This document shows, piece after piece, positions 28,026 to 36,345 of a stretch of DNA of 64,000 nucleotides. The stretch is taken from assembly GCA_002937455.1 (NCBI GenBank), contig PTJZ01000003.1:1-64000 (forward strand), written 5' to 3'. This stretch comes from Alphaproteobacteria bacterium MarineAlpha11_Bin1. GTDB lineage: Bacteria > Pseudomonadota > Alphaproteobacteria > MPNO01 > UBA830. A program made the translations under genes and the position numbers. Positions within the stretch are counted from its first letter, which is position 1. Each line of letters begins with the position of its first letter. Below the pieces are notes generated by a model, which saw only the letters and a program-made list of their open reading frames with translations, was not told the origin of the DNA and did no database searches.

Positions 28026-28053
28026 GCCCCCTAACCTATGAAGGTTAGGGGGC
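28026..28053 (-). terminator. Strong hairpin between dctP and dctQ (partial terminator or mRNA stabiliser)
   Basis: A perfect 12-bp stem, GCCCCCTAACCT with AGGTTAGGGGGC, and a 4-nt loop. On the coding (minus) strand it follows the dctP stop by 17 nt and lies 20 nt before the dctQ start. There is no long T-run after it, so complete termination is unlikely. In many binding-protein operons such a hairpin raises expression of the soluble binding protein over the membrane genes; that role is inferred here. Confidence 0.7.
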
Positions 28054-28070
28054 AATATATTTGGCTAAAT

Positions 28071-29066
28071 TTACTGACCGTGGAAGAGTTTGCTCAACTC
28101 TTTAGCTTCAGGTGAGTTCAGATTTTTAAGCCTCTTAACGGGCGTGCCATTTGCCAGCGCAATATATTTCTTCGCTGCAGCACCTGACATCACGACTTCT
28201 TTAGCGCCACCCTTTTTATAAACTTCTCTCTCTTGGGCGACCTGTGGGGACCAAATTCCTGCAGAAATTCTCTCCCAGTCTTCCCCTACCTTGAGCATAA
28301 TCTTCTTACCTTCGGGGCTCAGTTTTGCGAGCGCCTTATTGCTTATAAAGGTGCAGGCCTCGATCTGATAGAACGATGGGTGGACTGTATGGGTTACAAA
28401 CTTGTTCCATTTAAACTTACGGGTCCAAAGATTCGGAAAGGGGAAGCCGTCGACGACGCCACGTTGGAGTGCCTCGTATATTTCTGGAACGTGTACCGTC
28501 ATTGTAGTAGCACCAAGAGCCTTTAGAAAACCGTCGTAAATTGGAACGGAGCGCATTTTGAAGCCCTTGAGTGATACAACTCCGTCAGGTCCAATTTCCG
28601 GTTTCTTTCTCAGATACAACTGGAACTGAACACTTGAAGCGGTGTGCGATAGTATGATCCCGTTTAAACGTTTGCTCACAGCTTTATTTAGCACTGCCAT
28701 TCCACCGCTTTTTCGAGCATCCCAAGGCTTGATTTGCTGAGCAGAAAGAGCATCAACTTCTGGGATGGACCCCTGCAGATAACTGGCAGCCGTGTACATG
28801 AGGTCGTATATGCCGGACTTAAAACCCTTCGCTTGAGCTGCAGGCTTTCCTAGCTCAGAGCCACCGGTCCATTTGATTTTGAAATGCCCCTTACCACGTT
28901 TGTTAGCTTCCTCAATGAATGGCAGATAATCCTTTGCAACCATTGGAAAGCTCTTTGGCCAGCCCGAGATTCCTTTAAGTGTAACTTCAGCAGCGTGTGC
29001 AGCAGGGATTGCGAGAACCCCACTCAAGGCAACCGCCGCAACGGCTGAAATAGAAAATCTATTCAT
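28071..29066 (-). CDS. dctP: TRAP transporter substrate-binding protein (DctP type)
   Basis: The protein has 331 residues with a Sec signal peptide (AVAALSG-like hydrophobic core, cleavage probably after AAHA, about residue 25). The periplasmic domain has the conserved arginine region FKMRSVPIYDGFLKALGA, which in relatives binds the carboxylate of the solute, followed by EIYEALQRGVVDG. Solutes of the family are mostly organic acids (C4-dicarboxylates, aromatic acids, sulfonates). It is the first gene of a dctP-dctQ-dctM run that ends with a molybdenum hydroxylase gene. Confidence 0.93.
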   Translation of the reverse strand: MNRFSISAVAAVALSGVLAIPAAHAAEVTLKGISGWPKSFPMVAKDYLPFIEEANKRGKGHFKIKWTGGSELGKPAAQAKGFKSGIYDLMYTAASYLQGSIPEVDALSAQQIKPWDARKSGGMAVLNKAVSKRLNGIILSHTASSVQFQLYLRKKPEIGPDGVVSLKGFKMRSVPIYDGFLKALGATTMTVHVPEIYEALQRGVVDGFPFPNLWTRKFKWNKFVTHTVHPSFYQIEACTFISNKALAKLSPEGKKIMLKVGEDWERISAGIWSPQVAQEREVYKKGGAKEVVMSGAAAKKYIALANGTPVKRLKNLNSPEAKELSKLFHGQ

Positions 29067-29167
29067 AATTATTCTCCCTGTTATTTAAATCACCCTTTTA
29101 GGTATTTTGAGGGTCCCCCATTTTTGTTCGGGACGCAAGCCAAACGACGTTTTTCCGGGTATGCATG

Positions 29168-30424
29168 TCAATTAGCCAAAGCGGCTTTTTTCTCGCTGGC
29201 GACATACCATAGCGTTACGGCGGCAGCTACGATAAGCAGAGGTATGGCGCCTATATTCACCCAGTCCCAGCCGAAATAGTGAATAAATGCACCAGAGGAT
29301 AATGCACCACACGCGACGACGGTGTAGATGACTTGGTTCATCATGCCTTGGGTCTTTGCCCGTTCAGCAGGTTTGTAAGCGGTTGTCATCAAGCTGGTCG
29401 CGGCGGTGAACGTGAAGTTCCAGCCGACACCAAGTAAGAACATAGACAGCCAAAAATCTAGAACGGTGATGCCCGAGAGCGCTACCGCGATACAGGCAGC
29501 TTCAAGAACTAGGCCGATCATTATAATTTTTACTTCGCCGAGTTTACGGATCAGAAAACCGGTAATAAAACCGGGAGCAAACATGGCGAATGTATGCCAT
29601 GCAATTACGCTCGCGGTTGCACCGAAACTGTGGCCGCAAATAGAGATCATTGCTATCGGTGTCGCAGTCATCAGGAAATTCATAACACATTGTCCGACCG
29701 TCGCTGAGACGGCCGCGGCGATAAATACGGGTTGTTTCATAATCTCCCAAATCGGGCGTTGCTCACCTTCGAGTTGTGCTTTTGTCAGATTGGGGATCCG
29801 TAAGAAAAGAAGTGCAATCGCGGCGACCAGTGCCGTTCCCGTTAAGAAAAGGAAAGTGCCCCCAAACTGGCGCACTTCACCAGAATACCAGTCGGCGGGT
29901 ACCAGGTTTTCCCCCCATACGGCGAGTCCCGCACCCGCAAAACCAGCAAAAACTCCGCCTGCGAGAACTAGTGAAATTGCTATACTGCGGTACCTTTCGG
30001 CTATACCGTCGGCCGCAGCGAAACGGTATAGCTGCGCAAAGCCCGCAAAGAATCCAAACACCAAGCCTCCAAAAGATAAAAGCCAAAAATTCATATAAAT
30101 CACGGCAAAAAAACATAAGATTCCGCTTGCTGCCGCTAAAGCTGTCCCAATCAGGAACCCGAATTGTCGGCCCGTCTTTCGCGAAATCATCGATGCGATC
30201 CATGCGGACAGGGCTGTTCCGATCACAACGGTTGCCGCAGGAAGCGTCGCTAGCGCAAGATGAGGTGAAAATCCCGGCAATAAAGCCACTGCGGGTGCGG
30301 TCACCATGAATAGGCCGCGTCCTGTTCCAAAGAGCATTTGGCAAGTACTTAGGACACCTACATTACTGATATCACGGGTTGTGTCGGACAAAAGGGGAGC
30401 ACCATTAAAAAAAGCTCCGACCAA
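29168..30424 (-). CDS. MFS transporter
   Basis: About 418 residues and 12 membrane segments with a long loop near the middle that contains EGEQRPIWEIMKQP. The start is uncertain: the first codon in frame is TTG at 30424 without a clear ribosome site, and a methionine 30 codons in would shorten it. The loop after helix 2 reads ASMISRKTGRQFGF, a motif A variant. It stands about 100 nt after the TRAP operon start on the same strand, and its substrate is unknown. Confidence 0.82.
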   Translation of the reverse strand: MVGAFFNGAPLLSDTTRDISNVGVLSTCQMLFGTGRGLFMVTAPAVALLPGFSPHLALATLPAATVVIGTALSAWIASMISRKTGRQFGFLIGTALAAASGILCFFAVIYMNFWLLSFGGLVFGFFAGFAQLYRFAAADGIAERYRSIAISLVLAGGVFAGFAGAGLAVWGENLVPADWYSGEVRQFGGTFLFLTGTALVAAIALLFLRIPNLTKAQLEGEQRPIWEIMKQPVFIAAAVSATVGQCVMNFLMTATPIAMISICGHSFGATASVIAWHTFAMFAPGFITGFLIRKLGEVKIIMIGLVLEAACIAVALSGITVLDFWLSMFLLGVGWNFTFTAATSLMTTAYKPAERAKTQGMMNQVIYTVVACGALSSGAFIHYFGWDWVNIGAIPLLIVAAAVTLWYVASEKKAALAN

Positions 30425-30715
30425 ATTGGGCGGGGATTGTTCATAACAGACTGTAGGGGGATCAGGAAGAGTAACAAAAGACCCTCTCGTAAAAACTGAG
30501 ATGAAATACCCTCATATTTGGGCGACGCCTTTTGATTACATGCAATCAGAACACCTTAGTCTATCGGGTCTCGCCCCTGAATAAATTTGATCAATACAAA
30601 AAAGTGCTTCAGAACTATCCACCTCAATAACGCAGATTGCGTTAATATGAATTTACTCGGTCGGTCAAAGCCACTCTGACGACTTTAGCATTGCGGAAGT
30701 TAGTTTCTGATCCAA
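30425..30715. other. Intergenic region between divergent MFS and DMT genes
   Basis: About 290 bases with no supported reading frame. It must carry the promoters of both divergent transporter genes, but I see no convincing paired promoter boxes, operators or RNA structures. Confidence 0.5.
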
Positions 30716-31600
30716 TTGATTACATCCCGATGGACACGTCTGCCTGCTAATCTTCGCGGTATTCTCTGGTTGCTTGTGGGAACTATGGCATTCGCTATAA
30801 ACGATCTATTCGTTAAATCATTGGGACAAACGATTTCGCCTTTCCAAATGGCATTTTTCCGCTACGGAATCGGCTTTGCACTGATGTGTCCGTTTTTTCT
30901 CCAGATGGGAGCGGGGAAGCTTAGGACACGCCGACCGGGTATCCATATCGCTCGGCTTATCTTGGCCTGTGTTGCACAGGTTGGGGTCTATACCTCCGTT
31001 GTTTACCTCCCGCTCGCGGATGCTACCGCGCTCGCGTTTACCCGTATACTCTTCACGACCATTATTGCGGTAATTTTTCTGCGTGAATTAGTCGGGGGAA
31101 GCCGTTGGGCGGCGACGTTTGCTGGTTTTGTCGGCGTTATTGTCATGGTGCGTCCAGGAGGAGCCATTGATCCGGTAGTTTTTATTGCGATAGGTGCGGC
31201 CTGCACATTCGCCATTGCCAATGTGTTGATCCGTATCATGTCGACCACAGAGCCACCGAACCGAATATTGTTCTACTATCAAGCGGGAGGTATATTGGTA
31301 TTTCTCCCGCCCACAATAATATTATGGCAGACGCCGCCAGACTTAATTTCATGGCTCATGGCACTTGCGATTGGATTTCTTACAGCGATCGGAATGATTG
31401 GTTTTATAAGGGGATTCGCGGTTGGCGAAGCCAGCGTCATCGGTCCGACGGAGTATATCCGTCTTATTTTTGCAGCAACACTGGGATTCGCGATCTTCGG
31501 CGAGATACCAGATATCTGGACAGTTGTTGGTGCTTTAATAATCGTCGGAGCAACCAGTTTCATCGCTCGATTAGAGTCAAAGAAAAGACAAAAATTTTAG
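30716..31600 (+). CDS. DMT family (EamA-type) transporter
   Basis: The protein has 294 residues and ten membrane helices in two EamA repeats; the first starts at GILWLLVGTMAFAINDLFVK, the second near residue 150. The TTG start at 30716 fits the expected N-terminus. It ends 4 nt into the small minus-strand gene (convergent overlap). The family exports small metabolites. It is distantly similar in layout to the DMT protein at 13498-14409 but clearly a different member. Confidence 0.84.
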   Translation: MITSRWTRLPANLRGILWLLVGTMAFAINDLFVKSLGQTISPFQMAFFRYGIGFALMCPFFLQMGAGKLRTRRPGIHIARLILACVAQVGVYTSVVYLPLADATALAFTRILFTTIIAVIFLRELVGGSRWAATFAGFVGVIVMVRPGGAIDPVVFIAIGAACTFAIANVLIRIMSTTEPPNRILFYYQAGGILVFLPPTIILWQTPPDLISWLMALAIGFLTAIGMIGFIRGFAVGEASVIGPTEYIRLIFAATLGFAIFGEIPDIWTVVGALIIVGATSFIARLESKKRQKF

Positions 31601-31827
31601 TTCGAAATCCATTCAATTATAATTTTTGCTGCATTGATAGCATCTCCCTCGGTATCAAACGGGCCATCACGACGCCCGGTAGGGTGCCAGCCAGATGGGT
31701 CCTCCGGATCACGGCGCCACTCGTCCCAAAAAAATCGACCGTCATTGGTCTGGTATATGTCAACGCAGCGTATACCCATTGGGTCTTCTAGGGAGGTTGC
31801 TACTATGCGGTTGTGACGGTCAATCAT
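31597..31827 (-). CDS. Small conserved-looking hypothetical protein (76 aa)
   Basis: I do not recognise the family. It overlaps the stop of the dienelactone-hydrolase-like gene by 4 nt (ATGA), the usual sign of translational coupling, and its stop overlaps the convergent DMT gene by 4 nt. The sequence is acidic and rich in Trp, Arg and Asp (FFWDEWRRDPEDPSGW; then GPFDTEGDAINAAKIIIEW) with no signal peptide or membrane helix; the second half looks like a beta-alpha unit. The aromatic-rich middle suggests a folded small domain rather than random translation. Confidence 0.6.
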   Translation of the reverse strand: MIDRHNRIVATSLEDPMGIRCVDIYQTNDGRFFWDEWRRDPEDPSGWHPTGRRDGPFDTEGDAINAAKIIIEWISN

Positions 31828-32495
31828 CCGTCTTTAACGAAGTGTTTTTCCAGAAATTCTACCGATCGGCGATGCGCGAGCCTCGCTGCCTCGGCGTCAT
31901 GGTTGGTTTGTTCGGGATTGTAAAAGGCATGGCCCGCGCCGGGGTAGACATGAAATTCACTATCCGAAAAGCTTTCTGAGATTCTTTGTACGAGTTCGAA
32001 CGGCACTACGTGATCAGCGTCACCATAGTGCAATAACGTCGGGCAATTCGGCTTTTGGTCGAGGCTGTCGTGTATATCGCTGCCATAAAAAATCACCGAC
32101 GCGTCAAAATCGAGGCGATTAGCTGCGATCCAGGCCCAAGTACCGCCAGTACAAAACCCCGAAATTGCAACCCGATTATTTGTCCTTCGAAGTAGGGCCG
32201 CGCAAGCGCCGATATCCAGCAATACTGTATCTTCTTTTAGATTTTCTCGGAACTGCATCCCGCCATGGTCGTCATAAGCAAAAACTTTATTACGTTCGGT
32301 CCGGTCGTAGGTTGCGGGTGCAATAGACTCAAAGCCATCATGCGCGAACCAGTCGCAAACATCACCCAGATGGGTAGTTAGGCCATAGATAGCTTGAAGG
32401 AAAATCAAGCCCCCCTTTGCCTCGTCATCTGGGAACGAGTGCCATGCATCAAATTTATGCCCGTCATCAGCTGTGATCGAAATTCGGTTAGCCAT
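31824..32495 (-). CDS. Dienelactone hydrolase family protein
   Basis: The protein has 223 residues with an alpha/beta hydrolase fold. The nucleophile is Cys115 in GFCTGG, with Asp161 (or Asp159) in GDADHVVPF and His189 in GAGHAFYN, the same C-D-H triad and spacing as carboxymethylenebutenolidase. The N-terminus has the glycine strand for the oxyanion hole (IFLQAIYGL). Dienelactone hydrolases act late in the chlorocatechol and related routes, but many members hydrolyse other esters or lactones. It is coupled to a 76-residue protein downstream. Confidence 0.9.
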   Translation of the reverse strand: MANRISITADDGHKFDAWHSFPDDEAKGGLIFLQAIYGLTTHLGDVCDWFAHDGFESIAPATYDRTERNKVFAYDDHGGMQFRENLKEDTVLLDIGACAALLRRTNNRVAISGFCTGGTWAWIAANRLDFDASVIFYGSDIHDSLDQKPNCPTLLHYGDADHVVPFELVQRISESFSDSEFHVYPGAGHAFYNPEQTNHDAEAARLAHRRSVEFLEKHFVKDG

Positions 32496-32831
32496 AAAAA
32501 TATCCTCCAGTTGCGTGTGAGGATAATAAAAAGGGGCGGGTGGTCAAATTCTGGGGCGAGGAGAATTAATCAGCCAATAAGCATATTTTTTGGGAGGCCT
32601 GATAATTTGCTATTAAAGATTGGTAGCTAACATTTTTTTCTTTAGAAGATCTTTGTCGTTGTGATCATGAGAAGATCATTTCTTATCTTGTCGCGGTCGA
32701 TATCTCTAACGCTGACATCCGCATAACGAAGACCTCCTATATATCAGCTAGTCTAAGGAGGTTGAAGCGATCTCGGTATAAGCGCACATTGCGCTTGCTC
32801 TCGGGTCTTTATTCGGTATTTGGGGAGGATA
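32496..32831. other. Intergenic region upstream of the coiled-coil/cyclase operon
   Basis: About 335 bases without a supported gene. Two inverted repeats are visible: ACCTCCT ... AGGAGGT around 32729-32763 (7-bp arms, loop near 19 nt) and AAGCGCA-CAT-TGCGCTT at 32780-32796. Either could be an operator or a short RNA hairpin in the leader of the coiled-coil gene. No promoter can be assigned with confidence. Confidence 0.4.
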
Positions 32832-33392
32832 ATGCGTAAGCGGACTGAAAGTTTTAATATCGACAATTCTAAATTCCAGCAAATGGATATTGAGAATAGG
32901 AAAGGCTATGAGTTAATAAGCGCCCTTAGAACAGAATTAGAAAACCAAAAATCTGAAACAGATGCGACAGTGCAAAAGGCTATACAGAAATATGCCGATG
33001 ATATTGCGCAGTTGAAGCGGATGGTTTCAGAGCTTCGGAATGAGTTAGAAAGTTTGTCATTTGAAAAAAATGCGGCTGTTCAACGGGCTGTGCAGAACTC
33101 AGCCGATGAAGTTACTCAGCTTAAGGAGACTATCTCCAGCTTGCGGATAGAACTTGAAAGCTCAACGTTCGAGAAAAATGCTGCGGTTCAGGATGCGGTC
33201 CAAAGGTCAACCGACGAAATTTCCCAATTAAAACAGACTGCTTTTAACCTTCGTACAGAGTTAGAAATGCAAAAGGCGACGGCAGAGGATGAAATCCAAA
33301 AACAAAAACTGGAGAACCGTAAGGAGTCGGAACAGCTACAAGAGACCATCTATCTGTTGAGAACAAAATTAGAGATGTTGACGGGGGAGTAA
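32832..33392 (+). CDS. Coiled-coil protein built from 36-residue repeats, upstream partner of the cyclase
   Basis: The protein has 186 residues from the ATG at 32832 (preceded closely by GGGGAGG). After a 31-residue head, four exact 36-residue units (32-67, 68-103, 104-139, 140-175) and an 11-residue partial fifth follow; every unit starts LR-x-x-LE (LRTELE, LRNELE, LRIELE, LRTELE) and has QL in the last third. Units 2 and 3 share FEKNAAVQ-x-AVQ. It is wholly helical and highly charged, with no signal peptide or membrane helix. The cyclase starts 6 nt after it. I infer a dimeric or rod-shaped partner or scaffold for the cyclase; no family is recognised. Confidence 0.82.
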   Translation: MRKRTESFNIDNSKFQQMDIENRKGYELISALRTELENQKSETDATVQKAIQKYADDIAQLKRMVSELRNELESLSFEKNAAVQRAVQNSADEVTQLKETISSLRIELESSTFEKNAAVQDAVQRSTDEISQLKQTAFNLRTELEMQKATAEDEIQKQKLENRKESEQLQETIYLLRTKLEMLTGE

Positions 33393-33398
33393 ACGTTT

Positions 33399-35750
33399 AT
33401 GGCTCGTGTAAACCGTATCGAGAAGATTACTGAGAACGAATTAGATCTACTGTCCGCTGAAGAACTCCGACTTCATCTGAAAAGTGCACAAAAACAACTC
33501 CGAAAACGGGGCTTGCTTTTATCCGTAAGTCAAAACATCGCTGGGAAGGATAGCTTGAGTGAAATCCTTTGGGAGCTTGTAGATATAACTACCAGAGAAT
33601 TAAGTGCTGAGAGGGGCAGCTTATTCCTTAATGATCCAATAACTGGAGAACTATATTCCAGAGTAGCTCAGGGTGAGTTAACTAGGGAAATACGGCTACT
33701 TAATTCTAGCGGAATAGCGGGCTCAGTATTCCGATCCGGTGTCGGGGAGATTGTCCATAGACCATACGAAGACGAACGTTTTAACTCCGGGATAGATGAA
33801 CAAACCGGCTTTGTAACAAAAAGCATACTCTGCACGCCAATAAGAACTGCCCGGAATGACGTGATTGGTGTCCTTCAAATCCTAAATAAATGCAAAGGGC
33901 GTTTCACTAAAGATGATCTCGATATAGTCGAAGCAATAGCAGCCCAAGCGTCGGTTACCTTGCAGAATGCCCAGGGTATCGAGGATATGCAAAAATCCCG
34001 CGATAAAGAAATGAAATTCCTTGATGTTGTATCCGACGTAACCGCGGAAATAGAGCTCGGGACGCTTCTTCAGAGGGTGATGGTAGAGGCAACAAATATG
34101 CTCAATGCCGATAGAGCAACGCTTTTTCTCAATGATATAAAAACAAATGAACTTTTCTCTCGTGTCGCAATGGGTGATGGTATTGGCGAGATCCGACTAC
34201 CGAACGACGTAGGTATAGCCGGGGCAGTTTTTCAGTCTCACGAGACGATAAATATACCGCACGCCTATGCTGACCTCCGGTTCAATCCAAGTTTTGATCG
34301 ACAAACAGGTTATTTTACGAGCTCAATATTGTGCGTTCCCATTACCAATAAAGACGGTGACTGCATTGGTTGTACCCAAGTATTGAATAAAAAAGGGGGC
34401 GGATTCACGGAAGAGGATGAGTCCCGGCTCAAGGCATTTACTCAACAAGTTTCTATTGCTCTCGAAAACGCAAAACTCTTCGAGGATGTCTCGAAGGAAC
34501 GGGCATATAATCACAGCATGCTCACGAGCATGTCCAATGCGGTTATCACGATTGACGCGGCAGGTGACATAATAACCTGTAATAAGGCAGGCTTAAAAAT
34601 CCTTCAGGTCCAAGCGGCTGAAATACTTGGGAAGAAGGCTGAAGAATTTTTCTCAGAAGGTCGTTCCGTGATCGCCGAAAAAATAAAAACATGCGAAGCG
34701 ACAAGGAATGCCGATCTAATCTTTGATGCGGAATTCCAAGTTGGAACCGCAGGGGACACAGTATCGGCAAACTTAAGTTTTCTGCCGCTCCGTAATCAAG
34801 ATCCGGATGGCAGGATGGATCAAGTTGATGAGCACTTGGGGACCCTCGTTATGATCGAGGATATCTCCGATGAGAAACGTATGAAATCTACAATGTCTCG
34901 ATACATCGATCCGGGTATTGCAGATAAATTAATGAGCGACGGAAACGATATTATGGGGGGGCAGGAAACTGTCGCGACACTGCTTTTTTCTGACGTTCGA
35001 GGCTTTACAACAATCACTGAGACCTTAGGTGCCCAGGGTACTGTTACTCTTTTAAATGAATACTTTGACATAATGGTTGAAGCGATAACCGAGCAGGAAG
35101 GTATGGTCGATAAATTCATTGGTGATGCAATTATGGCGGGATTTGGCGTGCCGGTCGCTCACGAGGACGATGAAGACCGGGCTGTCCGTTCAGCGATAAA
35201 CATGATCAAAAGGCTAAGAGACTGGAATATTCAAAGGGAGGCCGAAGGTAAAATGCCAGTGGATATGGGCATTGGTTTGAATACCGACAAGGTTGTTTCA
35301 GGAAACATCGGGTCGTCAAAGAGAATGGACTACACCATGATCGGTGACGGAGTTAATTTGGCAGCCCGCTTAGAAAGCGCGTGTAAAGCTTATGCCGCGA
35401 GAATTCTTATAAGCGAATTCACACACCAAAATCTTAAAGGCACCTACCAAGTTAGACACATTGATGAGGTAATTGTTAAAGGAAAAACAGAGCCCGTGGG
35501 GGTATTCGAGGTCTTGGATTTCCATACCAGTGATACATTTCCAAATTTAATGGAGGTTGTTGGGCATTTCAAAGAGGGGCGGGAGCACTTTGTCAGCGGG
35601 GACTGGGATAAAGCAATTAATTCTTTTAAAAAGTCCGTCGCAGCTAACGAAAATGATCTTTTGTCAACAATATATATAGATCGTTGTACCAAGCTAAAGG
35701 CTGAAGATCCAAAAGAATGGGATGGGGTATGGAAGTTTGATTCCAAATGA
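33399..35750 (+). CDS. GAF-GAF-PAS-adenylate cyclase-TPR-like protein (CyaB1-like architecture)
   Basis: The protein has 783 residues. GAF-1 is about 50-195, GAF-2 about 225-370, PAS about 375-490, class III cyclase about 520-705 and a TPR-like tail about 715-783. GAF-2 has a complete NKFDE motif (NKKGGGFTEEDE); GAF-1 has NKCKGRFTKDD with the last residue changed. The cyclase keeps both metal aspartates (FSDVRGFT, GDAIMAGFG), the adenine-selecting Lys (VDKFIGD) and Thr (DYTMIGD), and the transition-state Asn/Arg (VNLAARLE), so it should make cAMP from ATP. In cyanobacterial CyaB1 this order gives cyclic-nucleotide-controlled activity through GAF domains. It follows the coiled-coil gene by 6 nt. 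Confidence 0.9.
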   Translation: MARVNRIEKITENELDLLSAEELRLHLKSAQKQLRKRGLLLSVSQNIAGKDSLSEILWELVDITTRELSAERGSLFLNDPITGELYSRVAQGELTREIRLLNSSGIAGSVFRSGVGEIVHRPYEDERFNSGIDEQTGFVTKSILCTPIRTARNDVIGVLQILNKCKGRFTKDDLDIVEAIAAQASVTLQNAQGIEDMQKSRDKEMKFLDVVSDVTAEIELGTLLQRVMVEATNMLNADRATLFLNDIKTNELFSRVAMGDGIGEIRLPNDVGIAGAVFQSHETINIPHAYADLRFNPSFDRQTGYFTSSILCVPITNKDGDCIGCTQVLNKKGGGFTEEDESRLKAFTQQVSIALENAKLFEDVSKERAYNHSMLTSMSNAVITIDAAGDIITCNKAGLKILQVQAAEILGKKAEEFFSEGRSVIAEKIKTCEATRNADLIFDAEFQVGTAGDTVSANLSFLPLRNQDPDGRMDQVDEHLGTLVMIEDISDEKRMKSTMSRYIDPGIADKLMSDGNDIMGGQETVATLLFSDVRGFTTITETLGAQGTVTLLNEYFDIMVEAITEQEGMVDKFIGDAIMAGFGVPVAHEDDEDRAVRSAINMIKRLRDWNIQREAEGKMPVDMGIGLNTDKVVSGNIGSSKRMDYTMIGDGVNLAARLESACKAYAARILISEFTHQNLKGTYQVRHIDEVIVKGKTEPVGVFEVLDFHTSDTFPNLMEVVGHFKEGREHFVSGDWDKAINSFKKSVAANENDLLSTIYIDRCTKLKAEDPKEWDGVWKFDSK

Positions 35751-35822
35751 CCCGTCTACTCTCGGGGCGTGTAACGTTACTTCCGTATTTTAACCGTTAT
35801 TTTCTCCAGATTGGAACTTTAA

Positions 35823-36317
35823 ATGCTGGTGAGGTTTGTGAGGGCAGGGGGGAAGGATAGGGTATTGTTCCGCAACCGATATGGAGTCGCGCTGGGTATA
35901 GTGATGATAGTGTCCTCGGCCACAGCGGAGGCAGACATGACCGTGGTTGAAGGTCATGTCACTAAAATACGTGACGGGGATACTATTGAGATAGGGCCAA
36001 TTGCAATCCGACTTAACGGTGTCTCGGCACCAGAAATAGGGGAGGCTTTAGGCAAACAATCAAAAGCTTTTATTTATCGGCTTATAATGGGTAAGCGTAT
36101 ACGCTGCGAATTGAACGGCGAAAAAACCTACGACAGGCTTGTTGGGAAATGTTTCTTCCAGGGACAAGATATCGGAGCCGAACTTATTAGTTCGGGTTTA
36201 GCCTTAGATTGCCCCAGATATAGTGATGGGCAGTACAAAGTTTATGAAAGAACGATTGCGAGAGAACAAATTGAATTACCAGCGTATTGCCGATTAATGC
36301 CAAACAATCAAGATTAA
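35823..36317 (+). CDS. Exported thermonuclease (SNase)-like protein
   Basis: The protein has 164 residues. The first about 40 residues contain a basic stretch and a hydrophobic core (YGVALGIVMIVSSA) ending in TAEA, a signal peptide. The SNase core shows TKIRDGDTIEIG, RLNGVSAPEIG and YDRLVGKCF, so the catalytic Glu and both Arg positions appear kept, but the usual Asp of the D-x-P-E calcium motif is Ser (VSAPE). It lies 72 nt after the cyclase stop on the same strand and may share its transcript. Extracytoplasmic nucleic-acid breakdown is likely if it is active. Confidence 0.8.
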   Translation: MLVRFVRAGGKDRVLFRNRYGVALGIVMIVSSATAEADMTVVEGHVTKIRDGDTIEIGPIAIRLNGVSAPEIGEALGKQSKAFIYRLIMGKRIRCELNGEKTYDRLVGKCFFQGQDIGAELISSGLALDCPRYSDGQYKVYERTIAREQIELPAYCRLMPNNQD

Positions 36318-36345
36318 CAATACAAATTATTGAGAGATTCACAGT

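Noticed and set aside
29406..30098. Plus-strand frame of 230 codons opposite an MFS gene
   Set aside because: Low-complexity Lys/Pro/Ile composition typical of the reverse strand of membrane-protein genes.
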